Shown here: positions 21,410-33,200 of the stretch, one piece after another
How positions within the stretch are numbered: the first letter of the stretch is position 1
Layout of the letters: each line of letters starts with the position of its first letter
Assembly: GCF_003086295.3 (NCBI RefSeq)
Contig: NC_092048.1
Coordinates: 65,266,841-65,330,840 of the forward strand
Origin: Arachis hypogaea
Taxonomy: Eukaryota; Streptophyta; Magnoliopsida; Fabales; Fabaceae
DNA: 64,000 nt
Direction: 5' to 3'
Program-made: the position numbers and the translations under genes
The notes under the pieces: model-generated
What the model saw: only the letters and a program-made list of their open reading frames with translations
What the model was told of the DNA's origin: nothing
Database searches by the model: none

Positions 21410-22486
21410 ATGGCTCCTAAAGGAAAACAACCCACTCCAAGAGGCAAGAAAGAGAGCGTTCCAAAACCACTTTGGAATCAAGGGAAGTTCTTATCTAAAG
21501 AACATTCAGACCATTATCTTAAAGTAATGGGTCTGAGATCAGTGATCCCGGAAGTTAGATTCGATCTGAAAGAAGATGAATATCCGGAGATCCAGGAGCA
21601 AATTCGAATCAGGAACTGGGAAGTCCTAGCTAATCCTGAAACGAAAGTAGGAAGGAACATGGACCAGGAGTTCTATGCTAATATGTGGCAGACTGACAAG
21701 CAAAAACTATCTGGAACTGCCTTCTATGAATTTTGGACCATGGTCAGAGGAAAGATTGTTCATACCACCCCTGACAAGATCAGAGAGATCTTAAAGCTAC
21801 CTCAGCTAAAGGATGATCCAGATTCCTTCAACAGGAGGATGATGAGAGCAGACATTGACCTGGATAAGATTCTAGAGGACATATGTATACCTGGAGCCAG
21901 GTGGACCACCAACACAAAGGGTGTCCCAAATCAACTCAAGAGAGAGGATCTCAAACCAGTCGCCAGAGGATGGCTGGACTTCATTGGGCGTTCTCTGTTG
22001 CCCACTAGCAACCGTTCTGAAGTCACAGTTAAAAGAGCAGTGATGATCCATTGCATCATGATGGGGAAGGAAGTGGAGGTTCATCAGCTGATTTCAACTG
22101 AACTCTACAAAATTACTAACAAAAATTCTAAAGAGGCCAGGTTGGCTTATCCAAGCATGATTTCTCTGCTCTGCAAGGACGCTGGAGTAAGGATGGGAAT
22201 AACTGAATATATCCTAATTGAAAAGTCAATCACCAAAGCATCAATGGAAAAACAACAAGCACAGGAGGATCCCATCAAGAAGAGAGCACAGGAATTCCTC
22301 CCAGAGATCCCTCAATCTGAATACTGGGAGTATCTTGAGACGTCCGTTACCAAGATACGGGAAGCTATGGAGCAAATAATAAAAGAACAGAAGGAACACA
22401 GTCAAATGCTGACCTATATGTTTAAAGAACAAGAGGAGCAGGGGCGTGACTTAAGGGAATTGAAGCGCCAAAGTCTTCTCTTGTAG
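21410..22486 (+). CDS. element 1 third ORF (env-position protein of unknown function)
   Basis: 358 codons from ATG at 21410 (M-A-P-K-G-K), the start kept in element 2. The frame is also open upstream to an ATG at 21278, which would add a hydrophobic stretch (L-L-L-S-L-S-F-L-F-F-C-L) like a signal or membrane segment. The body has the conserved domain seen in env-position genes of Athila-type elements and annotated in plants as a transposon protein domain (R-S-V-I-P-E-V, E-F-Y-A-N, A-R-G-W-L-D-F-I-G-R-S, L-P-T-S-N-R-S-E-V-T). The C-terminal 60 residues look like a coiled coil. A TAG at 22484 cuts off about 18 residues present in element 3. No function is established; an envelope role is only a proposal. 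Confidence 0.75.
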   Translation: MAPKGKQPTPRGKKESVPKPLWNQGKFLSKEHSDHYLKVMGLRSVIPEVRFDLKEDEYPEIQEQIRIRNWEVLANPETKVGRNMDQEFYANMWQTDKQKLSGTAFYEFWTMVRGKIVHTTPDKIREILKLPQLKDDPDSFNRRMMRADIDLDKILEDICIPGARWTTNTKGVPNQLKREDLKPVARGWLDFIGRSLLPTSNRSEVTVKRAVMIHCIMMGKEVEVHQLISTELYKITNKNSKEARLAYPSMISLLCKDAGVRMGITEYILIEKSITKASMEKQQAQEDPIKKRAQEFLPEIPQSEYWEYLETSVTKIREAMEQIIKEQKEHSQMLTYMFKEQEEQGRDLRELKRQSLLL

Positions 22487-22947
22487 GACCAAGCACCCCA
22501 AGGATCAGAGGAACCCCCGTTCCCCCAGAATAAAGGTTGTTAATTTCCAATTTCTGCCTTAACTCTGTGACAGTGTCCTTATAGAAGTTTACCTTAGGAG
22601 TCATATAGTAGTAATTAGTATCTATTTTGATTTTATCTCCAATTAAGCTATAATTTATTTTTCTCATCATCAGCAAACATGAATAAAGTAGTAGATCTTT
22701 TGAATAGGAGGCAATAAAATTTCAAGTTTTAATAAAAGAAATTCTAATTAGTTAAATGTGGTAGCAATGCTTTCTGTCTTCTGAATGAATGCTTGAACAG
22801 TGCATATATCTTTTGAATTTGTTGTTTAAGACTGTTAAATATGTTGGCTCTTGAAAGAATGATGAACATGAGACATGTTATTGATAATCTGAAAAATCAT
22901 AAAAATGATTCTTGAAGCAAGAAAAAGCAGCAAAGAACAAAGTTTGC

Positions 22948-22990
22948 AAAAAAAAAAAAGAGAGAGAGAGAGAGAAAGAAAAAGAAAAAG
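22948..22990. repeat. A and GA microsatellite
   Basis: About twelve A followed by about nine GA units and further A/G sequence. Confidence 0.9.
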
Positions 22991-23600
22991 CAAGCAGAAA
23001 AAGCCAATAACCCTTAAAACCAAAAGGCAAGGGCAAATAAAAGGGATCCCAAGGCTTTGAGCATCAGTGGATAGGAGGGCCTAAAGGAATAAAATTCTGG
23101 TCTAAGTGGCTAAACCAAGCTGTCCCTAACCATGTGCTTGTGGCGTGAAGGTGTCAAGTGAAAACTTGAGACTGAGCGGTTAAAGTCAAGATCCAAAAGC
23201 TAAAAGAAGAGTGTGCTTAAGAACTCTGGACACCTCTAATTGGGGACTTTAGCAAAGCTGAGTCACAATCTAAAAGGTTCACCCAATTATGTGTCTGTGG
23301 CAATTATGTATCTGGTGGTAATACTGGAAAACAAAGTGCTTAGGGCCACGGCCAAGACTCATAAAATAGCTGTGTTCAAGAATCATCACACTGAAATAGG
23401 AGAATCAATAGCACTATCTGAATTCTAAATCCCTATAGATGCCAATCACTCTGAGCTTCAATGGATAAAGTGAGATGCAAAAACTGTTCAGAAGCAAAAA
23501 GCTACTAGTCCCGCTCATCTAATTAGAATCTGAGCTTCAAACAAAAACTCTGAGATATTATTGCTTCTCAACCTATTAGTCTTCTATTTTATTTATCTAG

Positions 23601-23637
23601 TTGCTTGAGGACAAGCAACAGTTTAAGTTTGGTGTTG
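23601..23637 (+). promoter_or_regulatory. hairpin and polypurine-like tract of element 1
   Basis: TTGCTTG, AGGA, CAAGCAA (23601-23618), then TTTAAGTTTGGTGTTG ending at the LTR. The tract is unusual, rich in G and T instead of G and A, but its place directly before TGATGAGCGG fits plus-strand priming. Confidence 0.75.
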
Positions 23638-25177
23638 TGATGAGCGGATATTTTATACGCTTTTTGGGGGTAATTTCATATAGTTTTGAGTATGTTTTAG
23701 TTAGTTTTTAGTCTATTTTTATTAGTTTTTAGGAAAAATTCATATTTCTGGATTTTACTATGAGTTGTGTGTTTTTCTATAATTTCAGGTATTTTTCTGG
23801 CTGAAATTGAAGGAGCTGAGCAAAAATCTGATTCAGGCTGAAAAAGGACTGCTAATGCTGTTAGATTCTGACCTCCCTGCACTCAAAGTGGATTTTCTGG
23901 AGCTACAGAACTCGAAATGGCATGCTTCCAATTGCGTTGGAAAGTAGACATCCAGGGCTTTCCAGCAATATTTAATAGTCCATACTTTGCACAACGATAG
24001 ACGACGTAAACTGGCGTTCAACGCCAGTTCTCTGCCCAATTCTGGCGCCCAGCGCCAGAAAAGGATCAAAAGCTGGAGTTGAACGCCCAAACTGGCATAA
24101 AAACTGGCGTTCAACTCCACAAATGGCCTCTGCACGTGAATTGCTTAAGTCTCAGCCCAGCACACACCAAGTGGGCCCCAGAAGTGGATCTCTGCATCAT
24201 CTATCATAGTCTACTCATATTTTGTAACCCTAGGCTACTAGTTTAGTATTTAAACAACTTTTAGAGACTTATTTTGCATCTCATGACATTCTAGATCTAA
24301 ACTTTGTATTCTCTGACGGCATGAGTCTCTAAACCCCATTGTTGGGGGTAAGGAGCTCTGCTTTGTCTCGATGAATTAATGCAAGTATTTCTGTTTTCCA
24401 TTCAAACACGCTTGTTCCTATCTAAGATGTTCATTCGCGCTTAACTGTGATGGAGGTGATGATCTGTGACACTCATCACCTTCCTCAAATCATGAACGTG
24501 TGCCTGACAACCACCTCCGTTCTATATACGATTGAATGAGTATCTCTTAGATTCCTTAATCAGAATCTCTGTGGTATAAGCTAGAACTGATGGCGGCATT
24601 CATGAGAATCCGGAAAGTCTAAACCTTGTCTGTGGTATTCCGAGTAGGATTTAAGGATTGAATGACTGCGACGAGCTTCAAACTCCTTAAGGCTGGGCGT
24701 TAGTGACAGACGCAAAAGGATAGTAAATCCTATTCCAACCGGATCGAGAACCAACCGGTGATTAGCCGTGCTGTGACAGAGCGCGTGAGCGTAGTTTTCA
24801 CTGGAAGGATGGAAGGTAGCCATTGACAATGGTCATCCACCAACACACAGTTTGCCATAGGAGGACATGCGTGCGTGAACAAGAAGACAGAGGAAAGCAG
24901 AGATTCAGAAGACAAAGCATCTCCAAAGCTCCAACATATTCTCCATTACTGCATAACAAGTAACCTTTAATCCATGCTCTATTGTTTATTTGCAATTCAA
25001 CTGATAAACATAATTGACTTCCTGACTAAGATTTACAAGATAACCATAGATTGCTTCAAACCAACAATCTCCGTGGGATTCGACCCTTACTCACGTGAGG
25101 TATTACTTGCACGACCCAGTGCACTTGCTGGTCAGTGGTACGAGTTGTGAAAAGTGTGATTCACAATTCGTGCACCA
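23638..25177 (+). repeat. element 1 3' LTR
   Basis: 1540 bp, same length as the 5' LTR, followed by the GGCTA duplication. The first 20 bases and the last 20 bases match the 5' LTR. Confidence 0.95.
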
Positions 25178-25311
25178 GGCTATAGTCAATGGCCTTCCCC
25201 CTCACATAGCTAAGATAGCCATAGGGTTGCCCTCGCTGAGGCATAGCATTGGCATAGAATTCTCTAACAAAGCTTTCTACCACCTTTCTTGGTAGGTTAC
25301 AGAAGAGTGCC
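25178..25311 (-). pseudogene. element 4 third ORF, short piece between elements 1 and 3
   Basis: About 134 bp including both target duplications. The minus strand encodes V-R-E-F-Y-A-N-A and V-R-G-K-A-I-D-Y, matching E-F-Y-A-N and M-V-R-G-K-I-V of the third ORFs. Reading continues in frame into 13065 and from 37954 when elements 1 and 3 and one copy of each duplication are removed, so this gene was open here when they inserted. Confidence 0.88.
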
Positions 25312-26902
25312 TGGTGTGGGAAATTCTGATTACACTTTTCACAACTCCGCACAACTAACCAGCAAGTGCACTGGGTCGTCCAACGGTCGATCCCACAGAG
25401 ATTGTCGGCTTGAAGCAAGCAATGGTTATCTTGTAAATCTTAGTCAGGAGATTAATGATAAAAATGATTTTTGTTTATGAAAAGTAAATAACATGAAATA
25501 AATGGTACTTGTGATTCAGTAATGAGGAACAGGTTAAGGTTCCGGAGATGCTCTGTCATCTGAATCTCTGCTTTTCTACTGTCTTCTTCTCCAAACACGC
25601 ATGGCTTCCTTCAAAGGCAAGCTGTAAGATCCTCTCGGATGAAAAATACCAGGTACGATCTCTACACGGCTAATCAACTGTCGGATTTCTCGTCTCGGGT
25701 GAAAAATACCAGGTACAGCTACCGTACGGCTAATCATCTGTCGGTTCTCACTAGCGTCGGAATAAGATCTCTCTACCCTTTTACACACTATCACTACACC
25801 CAACATTCGTGAGTTTGAAGCTCGTCACAGTCATCCCTTCCCAGATCCTACTCGAAATACCACAGACAAGGTTTAGACTTTTTGGATCCTAGGGATGCTG
25901 CCAATTGGTTCTAGCCTCTACCACAAAGGTTCTGATCTCACAGACTCAGTCTGTGGATCAGAGACCCAAGAGATACGCACTCAAGCTATCGCCCAATGAC
26001 TACGTTGAGCTCAGATAGAACGGGAGTTGTTGTCAGGCATGCATTCATAGAATTGAGAATAATGATGAGTGTCACGGATCATCATAGTCTCTATATTGAA
26101 GTACGAGTGAGTATCTTAGAATTGAATCAAGCGTGATTGAATAGAAAACAGTAGTAATTGCATTAATCCATTGAAACACAGCAGAGCTCCTCACCCCCAC
26201 CTATGGGGTTTAGAGACTCATGCCGTAGAAGATACAATTTGAAGTGTAAAATGTCATAAGTTGATAAATGAATCTCTAAAAGTAGTTTTTATACTAAACT
26301 AGTAACTTAGGTTTACTGAAAATGAGTAACTAAGTGCAGATAGTGCAGAAATCCACTTCCGGGACTCACTTGGTGAGTGTTTGGGATGAGCTTTCAAGCT
26401 TACACGTACATATGCTTCAAGTTGGAGTTAAACGCCACCCTGGGTGCCAAAATAGGCATTTAACGCCAAGAAATGTGCCAGTTCTGGCATTTTACGCCAG
26501 AAAGTTTTTGGCTGGCTTTAAACGCTAGTTTGGGCCATCAAATCTCAGGCAAAGTATGGAATATTTTATATTGTTGCAAAAGCCCAAGATGTATACTTTC
26601 TAACGCAATTGAAAGCGCGCCAATTGGGCTTCTGTAGCGCTAGAAAATCCACTTTGAGTGCAGAAGGGCAGAATCCAATAGCATCTGCAGTCCTTTCTCA
26701 GCCTCTGAATCAGATTTTTGTTCAGGTCCCTCAATTTCAGTCAGAAAATACCTGAAATTATAGAAAAATACACAAACTCATAGTAAAGTCTAGAAATGTA
26801 ATTTTTGCATAAAAAATAATAAAAATATAATAAAAAGTAAATAAAATATACTAAAAACTATGTAAAAACAATGCCAAAAGGGTATAAATTATCCGCTCAT
26901 CA
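25312..26902 (-). repeat. element 3 3' LTR
   Basis: The left boundary is set by the GTGCC duplication, the right by the polypurine-like tract at 26903. Palindrome units at 26417-26530 are of the TTTAAC/TTAAAC type. Confidence 0.93.
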
Positions 26903-26940
26903 CAAAACCAAACTTAAATTGTTGCTTGTCTCCAAGCAAC
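26903..26940 (-). promoter_or_regulatory. hairpin and polypurine-like tract of element 3
   Basis: Minus strand: GTTGCTTG, GAGA loop, CAAGCAAC (26921-26940), then AATTTAAGTTTGGTTTTG directly before the LTR. Confidence 0.7.
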
Positions 26941-28069
26941 TAAAAACAAAATAGGATAAAAAGAAGAGAATATACAATAAATTCCAAAAATATCAACGAA
27001 GATTAGTTTCAATTAGATGAGCGGGACTAGTAGCTTTTTGCTTCTAAATAGTTTTGGCATCTCCCATTATCCTTTGAAGTTCAGAATGATTAGCATCCAT
27101 AGGAACTCAGAATTCAGATAGTGTTATTGATTCTCCTAGTTCAGTATGTTGATTCTTGAACACAGCTACTTTATGAGTCTTGGCCGTGACCCTAAGCATT
27201 TTGTTTTCCAGTATTACCACCGGATACATAAATGCCACAAACACATAATTGGGTGAACCTTTTCAGATTGTGACTCATCTTTGCTAGAGTCCCCATTTAG
27301 AGGTGCCCAGAGCTCTTAAGCACACTCTTTTTGCTTTGGACCATGACTTTAACTGCTCAGTCTCAAGCTTCTCACTTGACACCTTCACGCTACAAGCATA
27401 TGGTTAGGGACAGCTTGATTTAATCGCTTAGACCAGGATTTTATTCCTTTGGTCCCTCCTATCCATTAGTGCTCAAAGCCTTGGATCCTTTTTACCCTAG
27501 CCTTTTAGTTTAAAGGGTTATTGGCTTTTTCTGCTTGCTTTTTTTTTTCTTTATTTTTCTTTATTTTTTCGCCTTTTTTGTAAGCTTTGTGTTTTTCACT
27601 GCTTTTTCTTGCTTCAAGAATCAATTTTATGATTTTTCAGATTATCAATAATATTTCTCTTTTTCATTATTCTTTCAAGAGCCAACAATTTAACATTCAT
27701 AAACTTCGCTATCAAAAATATGCACTGTTCAAGCATTCATTCAGAAAACAGAAAGTATTGCCACCACATCGAAATAATTAAGCTAATTTCAAGATAAATT
27801 TCGAAACTATGCACTTCTTGTTCTTTTGCAATTAAAAACATTTTTCATCTAAGAAAGGCGAGGGATTCATGGAATCATTCATAGCTTTAAGACATAGACT
27901 CTAAACTTTAATGATCATGTAATAAAAATAAGGCATAAAATAAACATAAAAGCGGACAAATAATAAAAGAAAGGAAATTAAAGACATAAAAATAAATGAC
28001 TCTAATACTAATGCTTATGTAACTCTTAAAATAGGTTTCTAATAATAAAAGTTATCACAGAGTTAGGAC
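26941..28069 (-). other. element 3 3' noncoding region
   Basis: About 1.1 kb of AT-rich sequence collinear with 22487-23600 of element 1. I see no gene. Confidence 0.65.
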
Positions 28070-29200
28070 TCAACAACTTTCATTTTGAGAGGTAAGTGCT
28101 CCTTTAATCTGTGGGACGTCTGGCTCTTCAAGGGACAGCTTCTGGTGCTTTAGCTCCTGTATGTCGCGCCCTTGTTTCTCTTGTTCTATGAGCAGTTTGC
28201 AGAGCATGCTATTTTGATTCTGCTGCTCTTCCTTGAGTTGATTCACAGCTTCTTGGAGCTTAGTGACAGATGCTTCTAAGCGAGCCCAATAGTCAAATTG
28301 AGGAATTTCTGGTAGGAGCTCATGCGCCCCCCTCTTGATGAGGTTATCTTGAATTTGAGGTCCATCCATCACTTTTTTGGTGATTGGGCGTTCAACTGTT
28401 ATATATTCATCCACACCCATCTGTACCCCCGCATCTTTACATAATAGACTAATCAAGCTTGGGTAGGCCAATTTGGCCTCAGTGGATTCCTTGTTTGCAA
28501 ACATGTAAATTTCAACAGGGATCAGCTGATGAATCTCTACCTCCTTTCCCAACAAAATAAAGTGAATCATCACTGCCCTCTTGACAGTGACCTCAGATCG
28601 ATTGCTGGTTGGGAGTATAGAACGCCCAATGAAATACAGCCAACCTCTAGCAACTGGTTTGAGATCACCTCTCTTTAGTTGGTTTGGGACACCTTTTGAA
28701 TTATTAATCCACTTGGTTCCAGGGAGGCATATGTCCTCTAGAACTTGATCTAGCCTTTTATCCTTGGCCATTCTCCTATTAAAGGACTTTGGATCATCTT
28801 GTAGTTGAGGAAGTTTGAGAACTTCTCTCACTTTATCAAAGTGGAAGTAAATAATCTTCCCTCTGACCATAGTCCAAAAGGAGTAGAAAGCAGTTCCCTC
28901 TAATCTTTGCTTTTCTGTCATCCACAGATTTGCATAAAATTCCTGGACCATGTTTTTTCCAACATGTATCTCAGGATTAGCCAGGACTTCCCAGCCCCTA
29001 TTCTGAATCTGCTCTTGGATCTCCGGGTATTCATCTTCTTGCAGATTGAACCTAACTTCTGGGATCACTGATCTTCTGCACACAATTTTGAAATAATGGT
29101 CTGCATGTTCTTTGGTGCAGAAATTCTCATGCATCCAATGTGGTTTTGGATTGCTTTCTTTCGTGTCTCTTGAAGCGGTTTGTCTTCCTTTGGGTGCGAT
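28070..29200 (-). CDS. element 3 third ORF (env-position protein), start codon lost
   Basis: 376 codons from the position equivalent to the ATG of elements 1 and 2, here ATC (198-200 of 29198-29200), to the stop at 28070. The frame is also open upstream to an ATG at 29500. The domain is complete: R-S-V-I-P-E-V, E-F-Y-A-N-L-W, V-R-G-K-I, P-N-Q-L-K-R-G-D-L, R-S-I-L-P-T-S-N-R-S-E-V-T, L-C-K-D-A-G. It ends in a coiled coil (L-Q-E-A-V-N-Q-L-K-E-E-Q-Q-N-Q) and a conserved S-Q-N-x-x-C tail. It is the only full-length uninterrupted third ORF in the window. Function unknown. Confidence 0.75.
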   Translation of the reverse strand: MAPKGRQTASRDTKESNPKPHWMHENFCTKEHADHYFKIVCRRSVIPEVRFNLQEDEYPEIQEQIQNRGWEVLANPEIHVGKNMVQEFYANLWMTEKQRLEGTAFYSFWTMVRGKIIYFHFDKVREVLKLPQLQDDPKSFNRRMAKDKRLDQVLEDICLPGTKWINNSKGVPNQLKRGDLKPVARGWLYFIGRSILPTSNRSEVTVKRAVMIHFILLGKEVEIHQLIPVEIYMFANKESTEAKLAYPSLISLLCKDAGVQMGVDEYITVERPITKKVMDGPQIQDNLIKRGAHELLPEIPQFDYWARLEASVTKLQEAVNQLKEEQQNQNSMLCKLLIEQEKQGRDIQELKHQKLSLEEPDVPQIKGALTSQNESC

Positions 29201-29253
29201 GAGATTGGTTTGTTTTAACTCAAGTATCACGGAAATCACAACAAACTTAGAGA

Positions 29254-29273
29254 TTTGCTTGTCCTCAAGCAAA
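29254..29273 (-). promoter_or_regulatory. AGGA-loop hairpin before element 3 third ORF
   Basis: Minus strand TTTGCTTG, AGGA, CAAGCAAA, with perfect 8-base arms, followed by a degraded TCTAAGTTTGTTGTG. Confidence 0.72.
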
Positions 29274-29751
29274 ATAAAAAGAAAGAAGATGAATACATGG
29301 AGAGAAGGATTCGAATGATGGAGTAAAGGGGATGGCCGAATGTATAAATAAAGGGGAAGGAGGGAATGGGTTCGAAATTTTAGAAAAAGATATGATTTGA
29401 TATAAGATAAACATGATATGAAAAAGAGAAGATTTTTTTCAAAACTTGAAAGATATGAAAAAGATATGAGGAAGTTAAATCTGAATTTTTTTTTATGCAT
29501 CTAAGAAATAAAAGATAATATGAATGAGTTGAAAAGATTTGAAAAGAAAGTGGAAAGATGAATGAGTTTTTGAAAAACAATTGAAAAGAATTGAAAAAGA
29601 ATTAAAAAGAATTTATAAGATTATAAATTTTTTTGGGAATGGAAATTAAAAATTGAATGATTGTAATATTTGGATGTAGAAAATTTTGAATTAAAACATG
29701 AAAATTCGAAAAAAATTGAATTGGAAACGAAATTACCTCTCCCCTAGCTGT

Positions 29752-29998
29752 TCTGGCGTTAAACACCCAGAATGATACTCATTCTGGCATTTTACGCCCA
29801 TCTGATGGCCATTTTGGGCGTTTAACGCCCAGCCAGGTACCTTCCCTGGCTGGCGTTAAATGCCAGGAATCCTTCTTTACTGGGCATTTTTTTTGAATGC
29901 CCAGAATGCTGCCATTTCTGGCGTTAGACGCCCAGAATGCTGCCCATTCTGGCGTTTAACACGCAAAATGATACCTTTACTGGCGTTTTAACGCCAGT
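29752..29998. repeat. GGCGTTTAACGCC/GGCGTTAAACGCC array, element 3 spacer
   Basis: Units with T or A in the centre (gcgtttaacgcc, gcgttaaatgcc, gcattttacgcc), the same type as in the LTRs and linker of this element. Confidence 0.85.
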
Positions 29999-30140
29999 GA
30001 GCTCTTTTTCTCTGTGATTCCTTTGCTTTATGTTCTGAACCTTTATTTCCCTGACTTATTCACTGAAATGCATTAGCTAACATGAGTAACAAAATTTAAT
30101 GGACTTATATAATTGTTATAAACATCTAATTTTTTATAAT

Positions 30141-30170
30141 GGCTGGGTTGCCTCCCAACAAGCGCCTCTT
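30141..30170 (-). other. conserved post-pol motif, element 3
   Basis: Minus strand GCGCTTGTTGGGAGGCAACC followed by CAGCC, about 30 bases after the pol stop at 30201. Confidence 0.72.
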
Positions 30171-30200
30171 TACTGTCTTTAGCTGGACTTTACTGAGCTT

Positions 30201-33200
30201 TTAATTTAGTCTCAGTTTTGAGCACTCTTACTCAACGTTGCCTTCAATATAATGTTTGACTCTCTGTCCATTAGCAATGAACTTTTTGTCAGAATCAATA
30301 TCCTGAATCTCTACCTAACCATATGGTGACACGCTTGTAATCACATATGGTCCCCTCCACCGGGATTTCAATTTCCCGGGGAACAATCTGAGCCTAGAGT
30401 TAAATAGTAGGACCTTCTGTCCTGGCTCAAAGACTCTAGATGACAGCCTTTTGTCATGCCATCTCTTTGCTTTCTCTTTATAAATTTTAGCATTTTCGAA
30501 AGCATTAAGTCTGAACTCCTCCAGCTCATTCAACTGGAGTAATCTTTTCTCTCCAACTAACTTTGCATCAAGGTTTAGGAATCTGGTTACCCAGTAGGCC
30601 TTGTGTTCCAACTCCACTGGCAGATGACAGGATTTTCCATACACAAGCTGGTATAGAGAGGTCCCTATAGGAGTCTTGAATGCTGTTCTGTATCCCCACA
30701 GAGCATCATCCAGACTTCTTGCTCAATCCCTTCTACAGGTACTTACAGTCCGTTCCAGGATTCGTTTTAGTTCTCTATTCAAGACTTCAGCCTGCCCATT
30801 TGTCTGTGGATGATATGGAGTCGCCACTTTATGGTTAATTCCATATCGGACCAGAGCAGAGTCAAGCTGTTTATTGCAGAAATGAGTGCCTCCATCACTG
30901 ATCAGTATCCTAAGGACACCGAACCTGCTAAAGATATGCTTCTGGAGGAACTTTATCACTGTCTTAGTATCATTAGTGGGTGTTGCAATTGCCTCTACCC
31001 ATTTAGATACATCGTCTACTGCCACCAGAATATAAGTGTTTGCGTACGAAGGTGGGAAAGGCCCCATGAAGTCAATTCCCCATACATCAAACAATTCAAT
31101 CTCTAAGATCCCTTGCTGAGGCATGGCATAACCGTGAGGTAGATTACCAGCTCTTTGGCAACTGTCACAATTACGTACAAACTCTCAGGAGTCTCTATAG
31201 AAAGTAGGCCAGTAGAAGCCACATTGGAGAACTTTTGTGGCTGTTCGCTCACCTCCGAAATGTCCTCTATATTGTGATCCATGGCAATGCCATAGGATCT
31301 TCTGTGCCTCTTCTCTAGGTACGCATCTACGGATCATTCCGTCTGCACACCTCTTAAATAGATATGGTTCATCCCATAAGTAGTACTTTGCATCAGAAAT
31401 CAATTTTTTTATTTGCTTCTTACTATACTCTTTGAGTATGAATCTCACAGCTTTATAGTTTACAATGTCTGCAAACCATGGTACTTCCTGAATGGCAAAT
31501 AGTTGCTCATCCGGAAAGGTTTCGGAGATCTCAGTAGGAGGGAGGGACGCTCCTGCTACTGGTTCTATCCGGGACAGGTGATCTGCTACTTGGTTCTCTG
31601 TCCCTTTTCTATCTCTTATTTCTATATCAAACTCTTGCAGAAGCAACACCCATCTTATGAGTCTGGGTTTTGAATCCTGCTTTGTGAGGAGATATTTTAG
31701 AGCAGCATGGTCAGTATACACAATCACTTTTGATCTTACTAAATAAGATCTGAACTTGTCAATGGCATAAACCACTGCAAGCAATTCCTTTTCTGTGGTT
31801 GTGTAATTCTTCTGTGCGTCATTTAAAATATGGCTAGCATAATAAATGACATGCAGAAGCTTGTTATGCCTCTGCCCTAATACTGCACCAATGGCATGGT
31901 CACTGACATCACACATTAGTTCGAATGGTAATATCCAGTCTGGTGCAGAAATGACTGGTGCTGTGACCAACTTGGCTCTCAGAGTCTCAAACGCTTGCAA
32001 ACACTCTGTGTCAAAGATAAATGGCGTGTCAGTAGCTAGCAGATTGCTCAGGGGTTTTGCAATTTCTGAAAAATCTTTTATAAACCTCCTATAGAATCCT
32101 GCATGCCCCAGAAAGCTTCTGATTGCCTTAACATTGGCAGGTGGTGGTAATTTTTCAATTACCTCTACCTTAGCTTGATCCACCTCTATTCCCTTGTTTG
32201 AAATTTTGTGCCCAAGGACAATTCCTTCAGTCACCATAAAGTGACATTTTTCCCAGTTTAAAACCAGGTTAGTCTCTTGGCACCTTTTCAAAACAAGTGT
32301 TAGATGGTCAAGATAGGAGATGAATGAGTCTCCAAATACTGAAAAGTCATCCATGAAGACTTCTAGAAATTTCTCTACCATATCAGAAAAAATAGAGAGC
32401 ATGCATCTCTGAAAGGTTGCAGGTGCATTGCACAGACCAAATGGCATCCTTTTGTAGGCAAATACTCCAGAAGGACATGTGAATGCTGTTTTCTCTTGGT
32501 CCTGAGGATCTACTGAAATTTGGTTGTAACCTGAATAGCCATCCAAAAACTAGTAGTATTCATGACCTACTAGTCTCTCTAGCATCTGGTCTATGAATGG
32601 TAAAGGAAAATGATCCTTTCTGGTGGTTGTATTGAGTCTTCTGTAGTCAATACACATACGTCACCCTGTAACTGTTCTTGTAGGATCTAGTTCATTCTTT
32701 TCATTATGAACTACTGTCATGCCTCACTTCTTGGGGACAACTTGGACAGGGCTCACCCAGGGGCTATCAGAAATAGGATAAATAATCCCAGCCTCTAGTA
32801 ACTTAGTGACTTTTTTCTACACCACCTCCTTCATGGCCGAATTCAGTCGCCTCTGTGGTTGAACCACTAGCTTAGCATCATCCTCCAATAGGATCTTGTG
32901 CATGCATCTGACTGGGCTAATGCCCTTAAGATCACTTATGGACCACTCAAGAGCTGTCTTGTGTGTCCTTAGCACCTGAATTAGTGCTTTCTCTTCCTGT
33001 GGTTCTAAAGTAGAGCTTATGATCACGGGAAAAGTGTCATCTTCTCCTAGAAATAAATATTTCAGGGATGGTGGTAGTGGTTTGAGCTCGAGTTTAGGAG
33101 GCTTCTCCTCTTCCTGAGGAGTTTTCAGAGGTTCTTCTATTTTCTCTGGTTCCTCCAGATCAGGCTGAACATCTTTAAAAAATGTCCTCTAGCTCTAACT

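Larger units (their letters stand above)
22487..23637 (+). other. element 1 3' noncoding region
   Basis: From the third-ORF stop to the 3' LTR. It includes the read-through end (to Q-N-K-G-C and TAA at about 22540), an A/GA microsatellite (22948-22990) and, at the right edge, hairpin and polypurine-like tract. No gene seen. It is collinear with 26903-28069 of element 3. Confidence 0.7.
13066..25177 (+). mobile_element. element 1: complete FIDEL-like Athila retrotransposon
   Basis: 12,112 bp with two 1540-bp LTRs (13066-14605 and 23638-25177), TG...CA ends and a perfect GGCTA duplication (13061-13065, 25178-25182). It has a perfect tRNA-Asp primer site, gag-pol in one frame, a third ORF and a 3' hairpin plus polypurine-like tract. 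By hand I count about 29 differences between the LTRs (near 1.9%), so insertion was fairly recent. It lies inside the third ORF of element 4. Five nonsense codons in gag-pol make it non-autonomous. Confidence 0.95.
29201..30200 (-). other. element 3 spacer between pol and third ORF
   Basis: Contains the AGGA-loop hairpin (29254-29273, TTTGCTTG and CAAGCAAA arms), an A/T-rich run with repeated 'gaaaaga' (29380-29740), the palindrome array (29752-29998) and the post-pol motif (30141-30170). Confidence 0.7.

Noticed and set aside
21410..22486. Calling the third ORF a viral envelope gene
   Set aside because: Position fits, but I see no clear fusion peptide or C-terminal membrane anchor; only an optional hydrophobic N-terminal stretch, so function is left open.
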